This document shows positions 23,701 to 36,179 of a stretch of 64,000 nucleotides of DNA, piece by piece. The stretch comes from Gyromitra esculenta (Eukaryota; Ascomycota; Pezizomycetes; Pezizales; Discinaceae): positions 2,356,001 through 2,420,000 of the forward strand of contig JBCAML010000002.1 of the NCBI GenBank assembly GCA_038503075.1, read 5' to 3'. The notes under the pieces are model-generated. The model saw nothing but the letters and a program-made list of their open reading frames with translations, searched no databases and had not been told where the DNA came from. Numbering within the stretch: the stretch's first letter is position 1; the number at the start of each line of letters is the position of its first letter. The position numbers and the translations under genes are program-made.

Positions 23701-24460
23701 GCCTGACCGCTGCTTTATTTTCGGACTTCGGCTACGCGCAAGACAAGCTCTTCTGAGTGATCACATCCACCCAATCAAGGCCAGCCCGAGAAAAAACAGG
23801 GTTGTTTTTGAAATTGCCAAGCACAGTGCAGATCGCTGTTTATAGAAGGACCCACCGAGACAGGCGGGGGAGATTCTATGTGTGGTGGAGGGTGGGTGGT
23901 ATGCACTGGTCGAAGCCAGAGACTGACGGAGAAGTGCGGCAAAAAAGGCAGAACTGATTTGATCCACTTCGAGTGCCTAGGGCAAAAGGGAGATACAGAA
24001 CCGTGAAACCAACTAAACGGGAGTCGTAAGCATAATAATATCGTACGCGATAAGGCTGTGGATAGAGGAGAGGAGAAGGGAGGAGTGGAGACGAAAACGT
24101 ACCTGTACTTTGTAAAGTAAGTGGTATTGTAATTGTACACTCGCTCAGCTCCCCACCCCTTGTTCGTATTCTTTTTGTTTCCTCCATCTACATCATCCAG
24201 CATCTAAATATCCATACCCTTCCATTCACCCCCTGTACATGGCTAGTAGACGATTTGCCGTCTAACACCCATCCCTCCATCCACCCACCTTGCCCAGCCC
24301 AAAACACTACTTGTACTAGGTTTACCCCTTTGATCATCACCAGGTGATGCTAATATCCCCGTGGACGTTTTGATCTGCTCCTTCTGTTACGCTTCCTTCT
24401 CACTTTCTCACTCAAATACTCTATCATCAAGAAAATCGCTGGACGAGAAAAACTGCAAAA
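20728..24460. other. 3.7 kb spacer between SWT1 and the F-box gene
   Basis: No supported gene. Open frames on the minus strand at 22983-23484 and 23775-24203 show no motif or splice partner. A TACATGTA octamer lies at 23517-23524. The last few hundred bases are pyrimidine-rich, as expected for the leader of the next gene. Confidence 0.5.
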
Positions 24461-27400
24461 ATGGGTTCCCCTATACGAAAGAAACCGTTGCCTTTGAAGG
24501 AACCAACATCTCCAGTCACAGTAGACCACAAGGGTAAAGGAAAAGCAAAGGTAGAAATATCTGCCTTTGATGCTCTACCCCGAGAGATTATTCAGGAGTA
24601 AGTCTCATTTATTCGACCTTTTTATTTATTTTAAATTCACAGTTTTTTGAATCTAACAAACTCAAACAAATAGAATTCTCTATGCAGTTGACCCTGAAAC
24701 CTTCGACTCTCTCGTTCTCCTCAATTCAAAATGGCACGCCGCCTCCCGTAGCCCGCGCCTCTACGCGCACCAGCTTCACCAATGTGGTGTGGTTGACATC
24801 CCCGACGAACCTACTGAGGACTCCCTCCCGGGTCTCATTAAACGATTTACTGCTAAAGCGCGCCGCGGGCTGTTCGGGTCTATGCTCCGCCCAAGAATCA
24901 CTGAAATACAATTAATCTGCCAGGCCTCATCCTCGGCGGCTGCGTTTCCAGGTGGCGAGGCATTCAGATTCGAGTTCTCGCCGAAGGGTACACATTTACT
25001 AGCGTTGAGTTCAAGCAGAATATTCGTGTTAGATTTGTCGGCGGAGGAAGTGTGTGTCAAGCGGGAGTTGAAGATTAGCCGACGACCAGTAACTGCGGCT
25101 ATTGTGGAGGATGGAAGTGTGCTTGCTGTGCTGAGCTCGAACCATACCGTTACGCTGTATGATCTCACTAAGGAAAAGGCACAGATTATGAAAAGTATTC
25201 CTTTGGAGAACACCCCCAGGACGATCGCACTTTCACCTGGTGCAGAGGTACTAGGCGCAGCCTATCATGGTGGAATTGAAGTGTATTCATTACTTTCGGG
25301 CGCACTCCTCACGGATCGCCGAGCTGTCAACTGCGATACTGTTGATACATTAGCCTTTTCAGCAGATGGAGAGGTATTGGTTGGCACAACCCTTAACTGC
25401 AAAACACCTACGACCGTTATGGTCTCTGCGCAGCACTTTTCAATAGATTTACCCGTAGAAGGATTAGCACAACTGTGGACAACACAGGTCTTGTTCCCAC
25501 GGAGTTCGCGAGATAGTAGCCATGCTAGTCTACTACCAGAAGATCAGGACGTCGATGAGAATACATGGACAATTACCTATGATCGTGTTTGGCAAATGTT
25601 CCGCGCAGTACGAGTGGATGATCTGCGGAACGGTCATACCTACTTTACCGGGCCTCGGGATTCTCGAACAGGCTCTGCAATTCCACCGACAACACTACCC
25701 GCACCGGCGGGCGATGGGCGAATGGTTGCTGCTGGGTTTGGTGGGAAAGTCTGGGTGTACGGTATTCCGAGCACACTTGAGCCGCCACCGGAAGACCGTT
25801 CCCAGGATGGAAATGCAAGTTCTGGGGCACCTAGTAGGAGTAATAGCACGAGCGGGAGGACGACGAATTGGGTTAGTGGGCAATTGGGCACTGTTGCAAT
25901 GCCCCAGTGGCAGGTGCTGAGTGATAACAATCGGAACGTTAATATCGGGGGACGGGAGATCGGTGAGCTTAGCTCAATGTCAGGACTCAAGTTTGTAACG
26001 TGCAAAAATGGAACAGAAAGGTTGGTTGCGGTGGCAGGCGGAGGGGTAGACAGTATGCTCGGCGAAGGTGGTGAAGAAGAGTTTGTTGCTATTGGAGGTG
26101 GTCGGGTGATCCTCTATGACTTTGATCGTACTCCCCGTGAGTACTTAACCAAAACTATCAGCATCGAAATTGGTGATGGCATCCAAGGTCCCGTCGAAAC
26201 TCTCGAGGAGCAGCACAACGATATCGAAGTTGAAGTCGACATCGTCCGTCGTCGTACAGTCGCGCAGAAGCGGAATACCGACCGAAGACATAATATGCAA
26301 CCACATCACCGTGGTGGTCCTGAGAACTCAAATAGTTCTGATAACAACTTCATCCCGACTATCCCAAGGATGCCAGCAAGCATGCAATCGCCTGCACCGC
26401 CAAGAACAAGTCCGGCTATGAGCCCGAGGAGGCAACGCACGCTCGATGAAGACGACGACGAGACATCTAGTGAGGGCATTGACTTGCCATATTCACAGGG
26501 GGAGCCAAGATCTCGGACAACTTTGTTCCGTGCAGCGACAGCAGCACGAAATGTCCCGCAGCAAGCAAACAGCACTCGTTATCTCCGTGTCGTTGGCCCC
26601 GATGGTCGCCCGATACCGCAGAACCAACCGATCCGAGAAACCCGAAACGAGGACGGTACTGCTTGGGTTCCTCCACCACCACCCTACACTCCGCGCGATG
26701 AAGAAGCTCTACCACTACCACAGCATCTTCTTGCCACTCTCCAGGGGCCCTCTCGGGTTCGTGAACCCTACGTGAGCAACGTCCCCAGTCCTGAGCCTTC
26801 ACCATCAATACGTTCCATGACAACGCTTCAACGAACTCGAACTACCATCGGAACCACAATGGATAACATCATGCGACGCCCGGGCGTGTTTCGACCAACT
26901 GTTAATACTAGTTCGACTAACCTGGGAGTTTACCCAGCTCATCATGGTGGTTCCATCAGCCAATCGCGTTCAGCACCCGTGAGCCCTGCGGTCGGTGCGC
27001 CGCCGCCGCCAGTCTTTACTGGTCCAAGAACAGGACCTGCTCCGGAGACTGCGTACGCTGCAAACCAGCGCCAATATGAGCCGAACTCAGTTCATAGCCG
27101 TAGGGGTAGTGCGGGAGATGCGTTGAACTTGCCCAGTGTGCCGCCAATTCCGAGTATATACCGTGAAATATCTGAGCCGTTACCTGCGCAGCGCTCGAGG
27201 CAACCACCAACAGCACCACACCAACGAGTCCCACAACAAGCCTCTACATACTCACGACAGCCACCACCACCGCAAGCTTCACCACAGACCCAACAGTACT
27301 ATGGCAGCATGCTGTCCCCAGAGCAGCCACCCCCAGTGCCCAGGGACTCACCGAATTATCGTACAATGCCGACAAGACGACCTGCTCCTGGGAGGTCGCC

Positions 27401-27659
27401 TAGTAGGGGAAGGAGGGTTGGTAATCTACAGGAAACTTATGCTGCCGGCGCAATGGCTACAGTCACGGGCGGGAACGGGAGGGGGCCTGGGAGTGCTAGA
27501 GGGAGCGTGAGGGGGAGTCAAAGGAGTGTAGGGACTAGGAGGACAACGAGCAGGGCGGGGAGGAGTGCGAGAATGAACGTAGAGGCGAGGAGGAAGAAGA
27601 GGGAGAGATTGACGGCAGGGGAAGATGGGAAAGGGGGACCGAGTTGTGTTATTTGTTAA
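24461..27659 (+). CDS. F-box protein with beta-propeller-like domain and C-terminal CaaX-like box
   Basis: Exons 24461-24597 and 24674-27659 give 1040 residues. An F-box-like segment spans about 33-75 (FDALPREIIQEILYAVDP ... LVLLNSKWHAASRS). Residues of roughly 130-490 have repeated WD40-like strands ('FRFEFSPKGTHLLALSSSRI', 'TIALSPGAEVLGAAYHGGI', 'TLAFSADGEVLVGTT') matching uncharacterised filamentous-fungal F-box/propeller proteins. The C-terminal half is Pro/Ser/Arg-rich and probably disordered, then strongly basic. The protein ends Cys-Val-Ile-Cys, a fit to the CaaX prenylation signal. The likely role is substrate recognition for an SCF ubiquitin ligase, perhaps membrane-tethered; both points are inference. 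Confidence 0.78.
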
Positions 27660-28724
27660 AGGAGTGTGTCTGGGGAAGGCTTAATTTTATTTGTTTTGGG
27701 AAGGGCGTTTTTTTTTTGGGTGTGCTTAGAAAAACGGTCGTTTTTGGGGGGATCTGTATCACTATCGCTTTATACCATTGCATGATTGGGTTTGAGGGTT
27801 TAAAGGGGGTTATTATCGTCCGTTGTTGGGTTTTTATTTGGAATTGAACTTGAGGGATTTGTTTGAATGGACTTGAAGGGAGGCTCTCGTCTTTATTCTG
27901 AATGGGCGGTTGATTAGATTTTGTATGTTATATATTTGAGGATTTCTTTGCTGTGGTCACCACTTTTATTCCCGTATGGATGCTCGATACTATTATTTGG
28001 GGGTAGAATTAGAGTAATTGATTAGCTATAATTTTTGTTACATGCGTTTAACTTGCGATTACGGCTGTACAGAAAAGGGAAAAACCTCGAACTACAGGTA
28101 TCGGATGTAAAATACCTGTACGGAAGATGAGATGTAGAACGCAAGGAGTCACGTCTGTGTAGGACTGAACATAAGGTTCGACTGACGTGAACTATGAAGG
28201 CTCTTTAGGTAATACTTGTTCTTGCAACGAAGCCTATATCTTAAGATATAGAGACAACTCCACAGCCCCCACTACACCCTCGACCGCAAGACGCGATATG
28301 GAGGGGAGTGGCTTTCTTCCTAAGGGACGAAAACTTGTGTTTAAAGCAAGCGACTGGAATGAAGTGAGTTGCGAGGTCTGAGCTCGAGAGATAACTGGAT
28401 GTGGGAAGTGAAACGATATAGGATAATTGGTGATAGTATGTACATGTAGATCTGTCGATTTTAGTGTACGTATGAGTTCCATAGGATAGTATGAAACAAA
28501 AGCCCTCCAATCTCGATGTTGAGTGGGACTCAGTGAGATGAGAAAATAAGTGGTGAGAAATTCGAATTTATAGGTTTCTGGGTTAATGGTGCTTGGCGTC
28601 GAGCCTTGGCGAGCGAAACTCACCCTAACCCAAAGTTACCAACAGTTACCCGTTTCACTAGAGCCGCATTCCCCACCTTCTGGCTGTATTGAACTCATCA
28701 GCTTATGGACGGTGGCATAGCTAT
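27660..28724. other. Spacer upstream of PAN2
   Basis: About 1.1 kb, G/T-rich at the F-box gene 3' side. A TACATGTA octamer lies at 28441-28448, about 280 bp upstream of the PAN2 start. No gene seen. Confidence 0.55.
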
Positions 28725-31700
28725 ATGGAATCAGATTGGCACGAAGTTTGTTCTCTATGCTCCTTGATACTAGAAAACAAAGAATTTTTGACTGATTGAC
28801 TGACTGTATGGAGTAGGTTATACGCGTTGCCGTGGCGGCTTCGCAGGTGGGTAGCTATAACGCCCCACCACCAGCTGTAACATTCGACACAAATCAGGAG
28901 TTGCTGTGGCTCGGGAACGAACAGGTGGGGATTTACCTTTATCATCAACTTATCTCAGCAACTCAATCTGATTATTTACGAATTCCTAGGGACGAGTGAC
29001 GTCGTATTGTGGAAATGAATTGCGGAAATATACCAGCTATCGAGGCCATGCCGATGCAGCAATACCAACGGATAATGCCGTCCGACAAATCATGGCGAAT
29101 GATCGTGGGATGGTGTCACTGTCAGCACGGAGCTTGCATTTTTCCATCAGGAGGGGACTGGCGCAGTGGAACATACAGTTGGTGAACCCCCTCGCATGAG
29201 AGGTTGTGATTAGGGGAGAGTGCGTAAACGGAGGGACACGACGAGAACTAATTGTGAGGGGCATGAAGAAATGATAATTTTCAAAATCTCTCTTCAATGG
29301 CGTATACGAATCGGGGGACGTCTGAGATATTAGTTGGTGGCGGCCATGGGCAGAATTCGATGTTTACGGTGAATTTAGATCGTGGGACGGTACTGGGGGA
29401 GGTATGTAATGTTCTTGAGTTCATGGGAAGCTAGATGACAGCTAATGTGAATTGTGATTACGTAGTATCCGGTTTACGACGAAATTAAAGTTATGAAGCG
29501 GAGTTCAAGAGCCCTTGTTTATGGAACGGCGAAAGGAGACATAAAGCTTCTCGACATGAACTCTTTCAAAATTATCAAAGAGTTTCCGGAAGTTCATGGA
29601 AGTGGGATCTCGGACATCGATACACAAGCTAACACGTTATTGACTTGTGGCTACTCGCCGAGGTATGCCTCGCTTTGTGAGATTTACCATCGAAGGAAGC
29701 TTTTGACCGGAGTATAGGCAAGGAAATGCATATCTCGATACTCTCGTTAAGGTTTATGATCTTCGTATGAACAGAGCACTTCCGCCACTTGGATTCCCTG
29801 CCGGTGCAGCTTTCGTGCGCATGCATCCGAAGATGTCGGCATCGGCAATCATTGCATCGCAAGCAGGTCAGTTTCAAGTCATCGATATCAATAACCCGGC
29901 AACTTTGAGGCTTTACCATGCAAATGTGACTAGTTATGTTACGGCGATGGAGCTGGCACCTTCGGGCGATGCATTGGCATTGATGGACGCGGATGGATAC
30001 GTGCAACTTTGGGGGTCACCAGAAAAAATGAGGTTCACAGAGTTGATGAACCCTGTTGAGTGGTATGAGGAGCCCCCAAGACCTGGGGTGGCCATTAATG
30101 ACAATACGTTTGTTGCCTCCTTTCCCGCTATGCGCTCTATCTGCCCCACTAATTTGTTTATTTAGCCCGCTTAATTCCGTCGGGATGCCATATTATCACG
30201 ATGAACTCTTGTCCGCCTGGCCGCCGCATATGGTGTTCGAAGTCAATAAACTACCACAGAAGATTGATGCAGATATATTAGCTGCAGCGGCGAAGACAGG
30301 CTACGCACCGTATCATAAACGAACGCCACGATACTGCATCGAAAAGGCTCCTGCTGATGCACCTGGCATCGTTCCTGCACCAAAATTCTTGAGTCAGCAG
30401 GCAAAAAACAGAAACACAAGGGAACCAGAAGACTTCGGTGATGGAAAATCGCTGTTTGGGGATGAAGCAAGAAGACCATTTGAGGTGCCACCTGTGTTCA
30501 GAAAGGTTGAGATCAAGTATAGTAAGTTTGGGGTTGATGATTTTGACTTTGAGTAAGTTTTACTCTCTTTGAGTTTCTCTTAATTGTGGGCAAGGGGTTC
30601 TTATCAAATATTAGGTTTTATAATAAGACGAGATTTTCCGGGCTGGAGACGCATATCGCAAACTCATACATGAACCCACTGCTACAAATGTACAAATTTA
30701 CGCCACTTCTCCGAAATCTTGCACTACAGCACACGGCTACTGCCTGCACAAAAGATGATTGTATGCTCTGCCAAATGGGCTTTCTCTTCGACATGTTAGA
30801 TAAAGCAAACGGGCAAAATTGCCAAGCCACAAATTTCCTGAAAACTTTCAGTTCTCTGCCTACTGGTATATGATCTTCTTCTCTCCCACCTTGATGTTTG
30901 TAATTGGCAATGCTAATAAGGAATTGCTCCGTTTTTTTTGGCGGTATTCCTCGATTTCTAGCTGATAGGCACGGTGTATTGGAGGAAGATTCGTCAAGTA
31001 ATGGGCCATTAACCGCGATGATTCAGAGCTTGAATCGGTTTTTGTTGGATCAAGTTTCATTGGATCAGCGGAATTGGCAACCAGGATCGACAGCACTAGA
31101 AGAGGCGATTAACCTAGGGGCGACGAAAAGTCAGCGTTGCATGGTATGTGGTAAGGAAACACGGCCGCTAGGCGATACGAATGTCACCGATCTTATGTAT
31201 CTCCCAAAGGTATGCTTCCTACAAATTAACGGATGCAGTTTAAATTCCTGACCCGCCATCGAAACCAACAGCCCGTAAATAATAAACAGCTCATGACGTT
31301 CTCGGCAACGGCAAAACAAAGCATCCAACTAGACACGCACCAAAAGGGATGGTGTGATAAATGCCGTCGATACCAAACACAGGCCATGCGGAAAGCGATT
31401 AGAAAGTTACCAAAGATACTAATGTTCAATGCTACTGCTCATGAAAAGTCGGCAATATATGCTAGGGATCATTGGTCAACGCCTGGGTGGCTGCCAGAGG
31501 AGATCGGGATGGCGGTGATTAATAACCAGTTAAATATATACCAAGGCGGTGAGCTGGAGATGGTGAAAGAGAAGGACGAGAGTGGGAGTTTGATTGTGTA
31601 TGAGCTCGTTGGCTTTGTGGCGGAGATAAAATTGGAGGAGGAACGGAACTCGCATTTGATCTCGTTCGTTAATGGTATAGTTTTCATCCTAATTTTTTCA

Positions 31701-32991
31701 CGACGAGAGTCATTTTAAATAGGTTCTAATGTAGCTTGGATTTAGTGGCCCTTTCATCAACTGAACGTACAGAAGAGAGTCCGAGCAACTGGCATATGTT
31801 CAACGACTTTCTGGTTAGACCCGTCACAAAAGAGGATGCGCTAGACTTCACACCAAGGTGGAAAATGCCATCCATAATATGCTTTCAGGTTAAATCTGCT
31901 AGCAATGTCGTGGACAACTCCTGGAAGGATAATCTTGATACAAGTTTACTATATTTTGACTATTCATATGGGTATAATCACAAAAGGCCTCGTGTGTCTT
32001 ACTATTATGATGAGCTGACGCAGAGCTGGTATTTCAGAAACCGAGAGATGCGTAGAGAACCTGCATGTCAACCTCTTGTTCCAGAAGAGGGGCCAGCGCC
32101 GGGGACGTTAGTTGCTTTGGATGCAGAATTCGTATCGATGCAAAATGAGGAGATTGAAGTTAAGGCGGATGGTTCACGGTCTGTCGTGAGGCCTAGTAGG
32201 TTGGGCCTCGCGAGAGTTTCTGTTCTTAGAGGGACAGGTGAGGACGAGGGAGTTCCATTCCTGGACGACTATATCATCACGAAGGAGCCTGTCGTAGATT
32301 ATTTGACGGAGTTTTCGGGTATACACGTGGGAGATCTGGATCCGGTTATGTCGAGTCATGCTTTAGTCCCGTTGAAGGTTGCGTATAAAAGGTTATGGTT
32401 ATTGCTCAATCTTGGGTGTGTATTTGTGGGTCACGGACTATTGAAGGATTTTAGGATTATCAGTAGGTTTGGACTTTGTGATTGGGGAAGCTTACGGTGG
32501 TTGTTGGGGTACTAACCTTGTGCAGACATCCACGTTCCTAGGGAACAAGTGGTTGACACAGTTGACCTGTTTGCCTTGAGAGGAAGCTTAAGGTAAACAT
32601 GTGCTAAATATGGAACCCTTAACCAACCCACCTAGAAAATCAATGTTTTTAAACTAACTTATCGTTCTAAATCAGAAAACTATCGCTCCGTTTCTTAGCC
32701 TATGTGGTACTCCGCGAAGAGATCCAACAGATAACTCACGATTCTATCGAAGACTCACGTACTGCCTTGAAACTCTACAAGAAATACCTCGAATACACTG
32801 ATGCTGGTATTATGGAAGCCATAATGAACAATATCCAAGTCGAGGGTATGAAGCTGGGGTTCAAGCCGCCGCCAAGAGGGCTTACAGATCAGAGGACGGA
32901 GACGCCACCAATCTTGCGTGACCAGAGGTCAGAGGCTAGCACACCACAGCCTAGGATTGCAGGAGTGATGAAGTGGAACTTAAGTGGGTAA
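28725..32991 (+). CDS. PAN2: PAN2, catalytic subunit of the PAN2-PAN3 poly(A) nuclease
   Basis: Thirteen exons: 28725-28745, 28817-28924, 28990-29177, 29269-29401, 29466-29662, 29718-30107, 30166-30552, 30615-30865, 30962-31209, 31272-31674, 31746-32462, 32526-32592, 32676-32991; total 1141 residues, the normal PAN2 length. The N-terminal WD40 propeller begins '[13 protein letters not shown]' and includes '[20 protein letters not shown]' and 'GTSEILVGG'. A UCH-like pseudo-protease domain contains '[15 protein letters not shown]' and paired cysteines (CMVC, CDKC). The C-terminal DEDDh exonuclease has Asp901 and Glu903 (VALDAEF), Asp1010 (GLLKDFRI), His1058 and Asp1063 ([11 protein letters not shown]). 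PAN2 trims mRNA poly(A) tails. The 21 nt first exon is supported by the conserved 'DWxEV' start. Exon 2 and exon 3 donors (GTGGGG, GTTGGT) are weak, so those ends are less sure. Confidence 0.93.
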
Positions 32992-33331
32992 TTGTATTTT
33001 TAGTTAGAAATAAAGCATCAGTATACCTAGTTCTGTGTTTGTTCTGTTTTGTGATGGGCCGAACAAAATTTGTTTCGCTGTGCCAGAGGGCAAAATATAT
33101 GTATTATGTAACTCGATGGGTGAACTCAACTGTGACAAAAGGCAATGTAGTAACATACTATGGATTGTATGTACCGGTTCAGTGATTATAAAGAGTTTGC
33201 TGTTAGCTTTTCTTTACCGTGTTTCATTTTCCCTTGTTTTTCCTTAACTTTTCCATTTCCATAACACTCTCGCAATTTTGTAACCCCACCACTACTTGTA
33301 CTGCTCACAACCACCCTCCATCAACACTGCC
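32992..33331. promoter_or_regulatory. Short tandem spacer, PAN2 3' end and GCD1 promoter
   Basis: A 340 bp gap between two same-strand genes, pyrimidine-rich from about 33205 to 33330, as is common just upstream of fungal start codons. Confidence 0.5.
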
Positions 33332-35715
33332 ATGCAACAAAATAATAATCGTGAGAGCAATCAAGTACCTTCAACAATGGCTCATTCACGGCGTATCGGC
33401 TTCCAAGCCGTTATTCTCTGTGGACCTGGAACCTCTCTGCATCCATTCACTAGTGCAGTAGACTTGCCCAAAGCGCTTCTTCAAATTGCCAATAAACCAA
33501 TGCTGCATTATCCTCTTGAGTGGTGTGAAAAGGGTTGTTTTGACTGTACGTATCCATCTTATTTTTTCTGCTACTAGTCGAGAGATTGCTCGCTGTACGA
33601 TCAAACTCGCTAATAGTCCGTATTGTTTGTTTTCGTCATTTCTAGCAATTCTGATCCTTACCCTTGTTGAGCATCTCGCTGTTATCAAATCATACGTTCG
33701 TTCCCACGAAATTACTGTTCCTATCCGAATTGAGGCACCGTCTTCACTGGATGATAATCTAGGAACAGCTGATGTGCTGAGACTCGCGTACCAACATGGG
33801 TTGATTATGAGTGATTTTGTGGTGCTGCCGTGCGATCTTGTCACCGATTTAGACCCACGGAAAGTGACGAAAATGTGGATGATTGATCAAGGCGGTTTTG
33901 ATGGAGATATGGATAGGAGAGGTAGAACGAATCCAAATGCATGCGAAGACTGCGGTGGGAGAAGAGGGGGTTTAGGGGTTTGGTATGAGACGGAGGACGT
34001 AGAAGGAGCTGTTAAAGGGCAGGGTGAGTTACACGTTTATATCCCCTACTTCTACTTGGGGGTCTATACTGAAAATCAATAGAAATCGATTTTCTAGCAG
34101 TCGCTCCGAAAGTTTCAACAATGGCCGGCAACTTGCTATCTGAGGCTTCAGGTTCTCTGAATACACTACTTTTCAATCTTCCAGCTCAGGCTGTGAAAGC
34201 CGATTCATCCTACTCTAAGCTCAAACTCCGCCACAGTCTTCTCAGAAAGTACCCGAACTTCAGACTGCATTCAACTCTTCGTGACAGCGGAATTTATTTC
34301 TTCCCGTTTTGGGTGCTCAAGTTTATTGACAAGAACAAGAAGATAAACTCGATCCGCGAGGATCTTTTGCCATGGTGGTCTAAATGCGGCTGGCAGAATA
34401 AGCGCCTTGCTGAGAAATTAGGATTGATGGACATTCTCGCTGGCAGCGAAGGCATAGTCACCGATACCCAGTATGACGTCGGGGGCATGAGTACAACTAG
34501 ACAGCGGGCCGTTGGAAGATCAACGGCCGAGGATAGTTATAAAGAGGTACCTGACTATCCAATTAAAATTCTCGAGATGGAAAAGGTGAAAAAACCAGCC
34601 ACTGCTGTGCCTATGGGGGTACCAGCTCTTAAGTCAGATACGTCTTCTACAATTGTTCTTCCGACAGAGGTTAAAATACCATCAATTACGGCCTATCTTC
34701 CTAACACCTCTACCGCCTTTATTCGTCGCGTTGACACGATCCAGTTGTACTTATCTATATCGCTCTACCTTGCAAGCTCGCCTGTTGTATCTAGTCAAAG
34801 GATCCACGCATCCGCCTCGATTGACCCGACAGCGTATGTGAGTCGTGGAGATTGTCTCATTGCATCTAAAGTTAGTATTGCTGAAAAGGCAGTTGTTAAA
34901 CGTTGTGTTTTGGGTCATGGTGTGAGTATCGGGAAGGGCGCTAGGCTTCTGGGGTGCGTTCTTATGGATGGAGCATCGGTGGCCGAAGGAGCGAATTTGG
35001 AAGGGTGTGTTTTGGGACGCCATGCGGTTGTTGGTGTGGAGACGAAGTTGAAGGATTGCCAAGTCGCAGAAGGGTTTTTCGTCCAAGAAGAAAGTAAGTT
35101 TTTTAGGATTTATCTCCCCAGAGCGGATGGATTGCTGACAAGTCTGTGACTAAAGTTGAGGTAAAGAACGAATGTTTCGTCGCTTTCTCGGGAGAGCGTG
35201 GTGGCCACGATGCGACTAGACTCTGGTCAGATGGGGTCCACGATGCTAGGGACTCTGTGGCAGACATCGACGATTCTGAGAAACACTATCCTGTGGACAT
35301 GAAAAAGAGGACGGCTATAGGTATAAATGGGCAAAGGATGCATGAAAGCGTTAAGAGGGTTGAGAATCCCGACAGCGACGAGGAGGACAACGAGGGCTTT
35401 TCTGATAGCATTAAGTCTAAGCTCGAGAAGATCAATAACCTCTTGAAGAAGGACGAGGAGTTTTTTTCAGCTGCATCGAGTGCAAATGAACAAGAAATGG
35501 AACATCGAAATGGAAATAAACACGCAATCCCAGCTAGCAAATCTAGTCTGGTCGCAGTCTCTGCGGAGATCGAGATCCCGGATCAAATCCCTGGGACGTC
35601 CGTCGGTATGGTGCAGCGATGGTTCTCGAAGTTGTGGGTTTGGGCAGTACCAATCACCGGTTTTGGGGTTTGGCATGCCATCATTAAATGTGGAGAGAAA
35701 ATTAGGTTTTGGTAG
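33332..35715 (+). CDS. GCD1: eIF2B gamma subunit (GCD1-like) with long C-terminal extension
   Basis: Exons 33332-33545, 33646-34023, 34098-35093 and 35156-35715 give 715 residues. The N-terminus is the nucleotidyltransferase-like domain: 'FQAVILCGPGTSLHPFTS', 'DLPKALLQIANKPMLHYPLEWCEK', 'FVVLPCDLVTDL'. Then comes the family block 'LRKYPNFRLHSTLRDSGIY'. Hexapeptide left-handed beta-helix repeats follow (IHASASIDPTAYVSRGDCL, VVKRCVLGHGVSIGKGA, LLGCVLMDGASVAEGANL). eIF2B is the GDP/GTP exchange factor for eIF2. About 185 further residues follow the beta-helix, with an acidic stretch and a Trp-rich hydrophobic end (LWVWAVPITGFGVW). This is longer than the roughly 580-residue yeast protein, and the tail may reflect a missed splice. 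An ATG at 33377 is an alternative start. Confidence 0.88.
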
Positions 35716-36179
35716 AATAGGAAAAAAAAGGATGAGAAGCTGGGGATGTTAAATCTACATGTACTGATTTCTTCAGGATAAACATTAATTTGTAGTTTTA
35801 GCTCCATCTAGTTCATAGTTCTTGAAGTCTTTACTGAAGTTAAATAAAAATTCATCTTTGGGTTACTTTTCTTTCCCATATCTATCTGGACTCTTTGTAG
35901 TAAATAACTGCATATGTACTCTACGTACACGTATGATAGTTTTTCTGTATCACAACTGCTCACTCGGCCAGTTGCGCCCAAATAGGCTTGGCGGTGGCTA
36001 TGCTTGGCGCCAAGCCTGTCCTGATTGTTGCTGGCAAACATCTTGAGATTCGCGACAACAGCAACATTCCTCGGCCATTTTCCGCCTCTCCACCGACAAA
36101 GTAGCTTGTCACAACCCTTGGGCCTTCGTACAAGCTGTATCGCACTTGAACCTTCACTAAACGCAACTAGCTTCTCAGG
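35716..36179. promoter_or_regulatory. Spacer upstream of CWC25
   Basis: A 464 bp gap between same-strand genes, with a TACATGTA octamer at 35756-35763. No gene seen. Confidence 0.5.

Noticed and set aside
23775..24203. Minus-strand 142-codon frame
   Set aside because: Arises from the pyrimidine-rich leader region of the F-box gene; no recognisable content.
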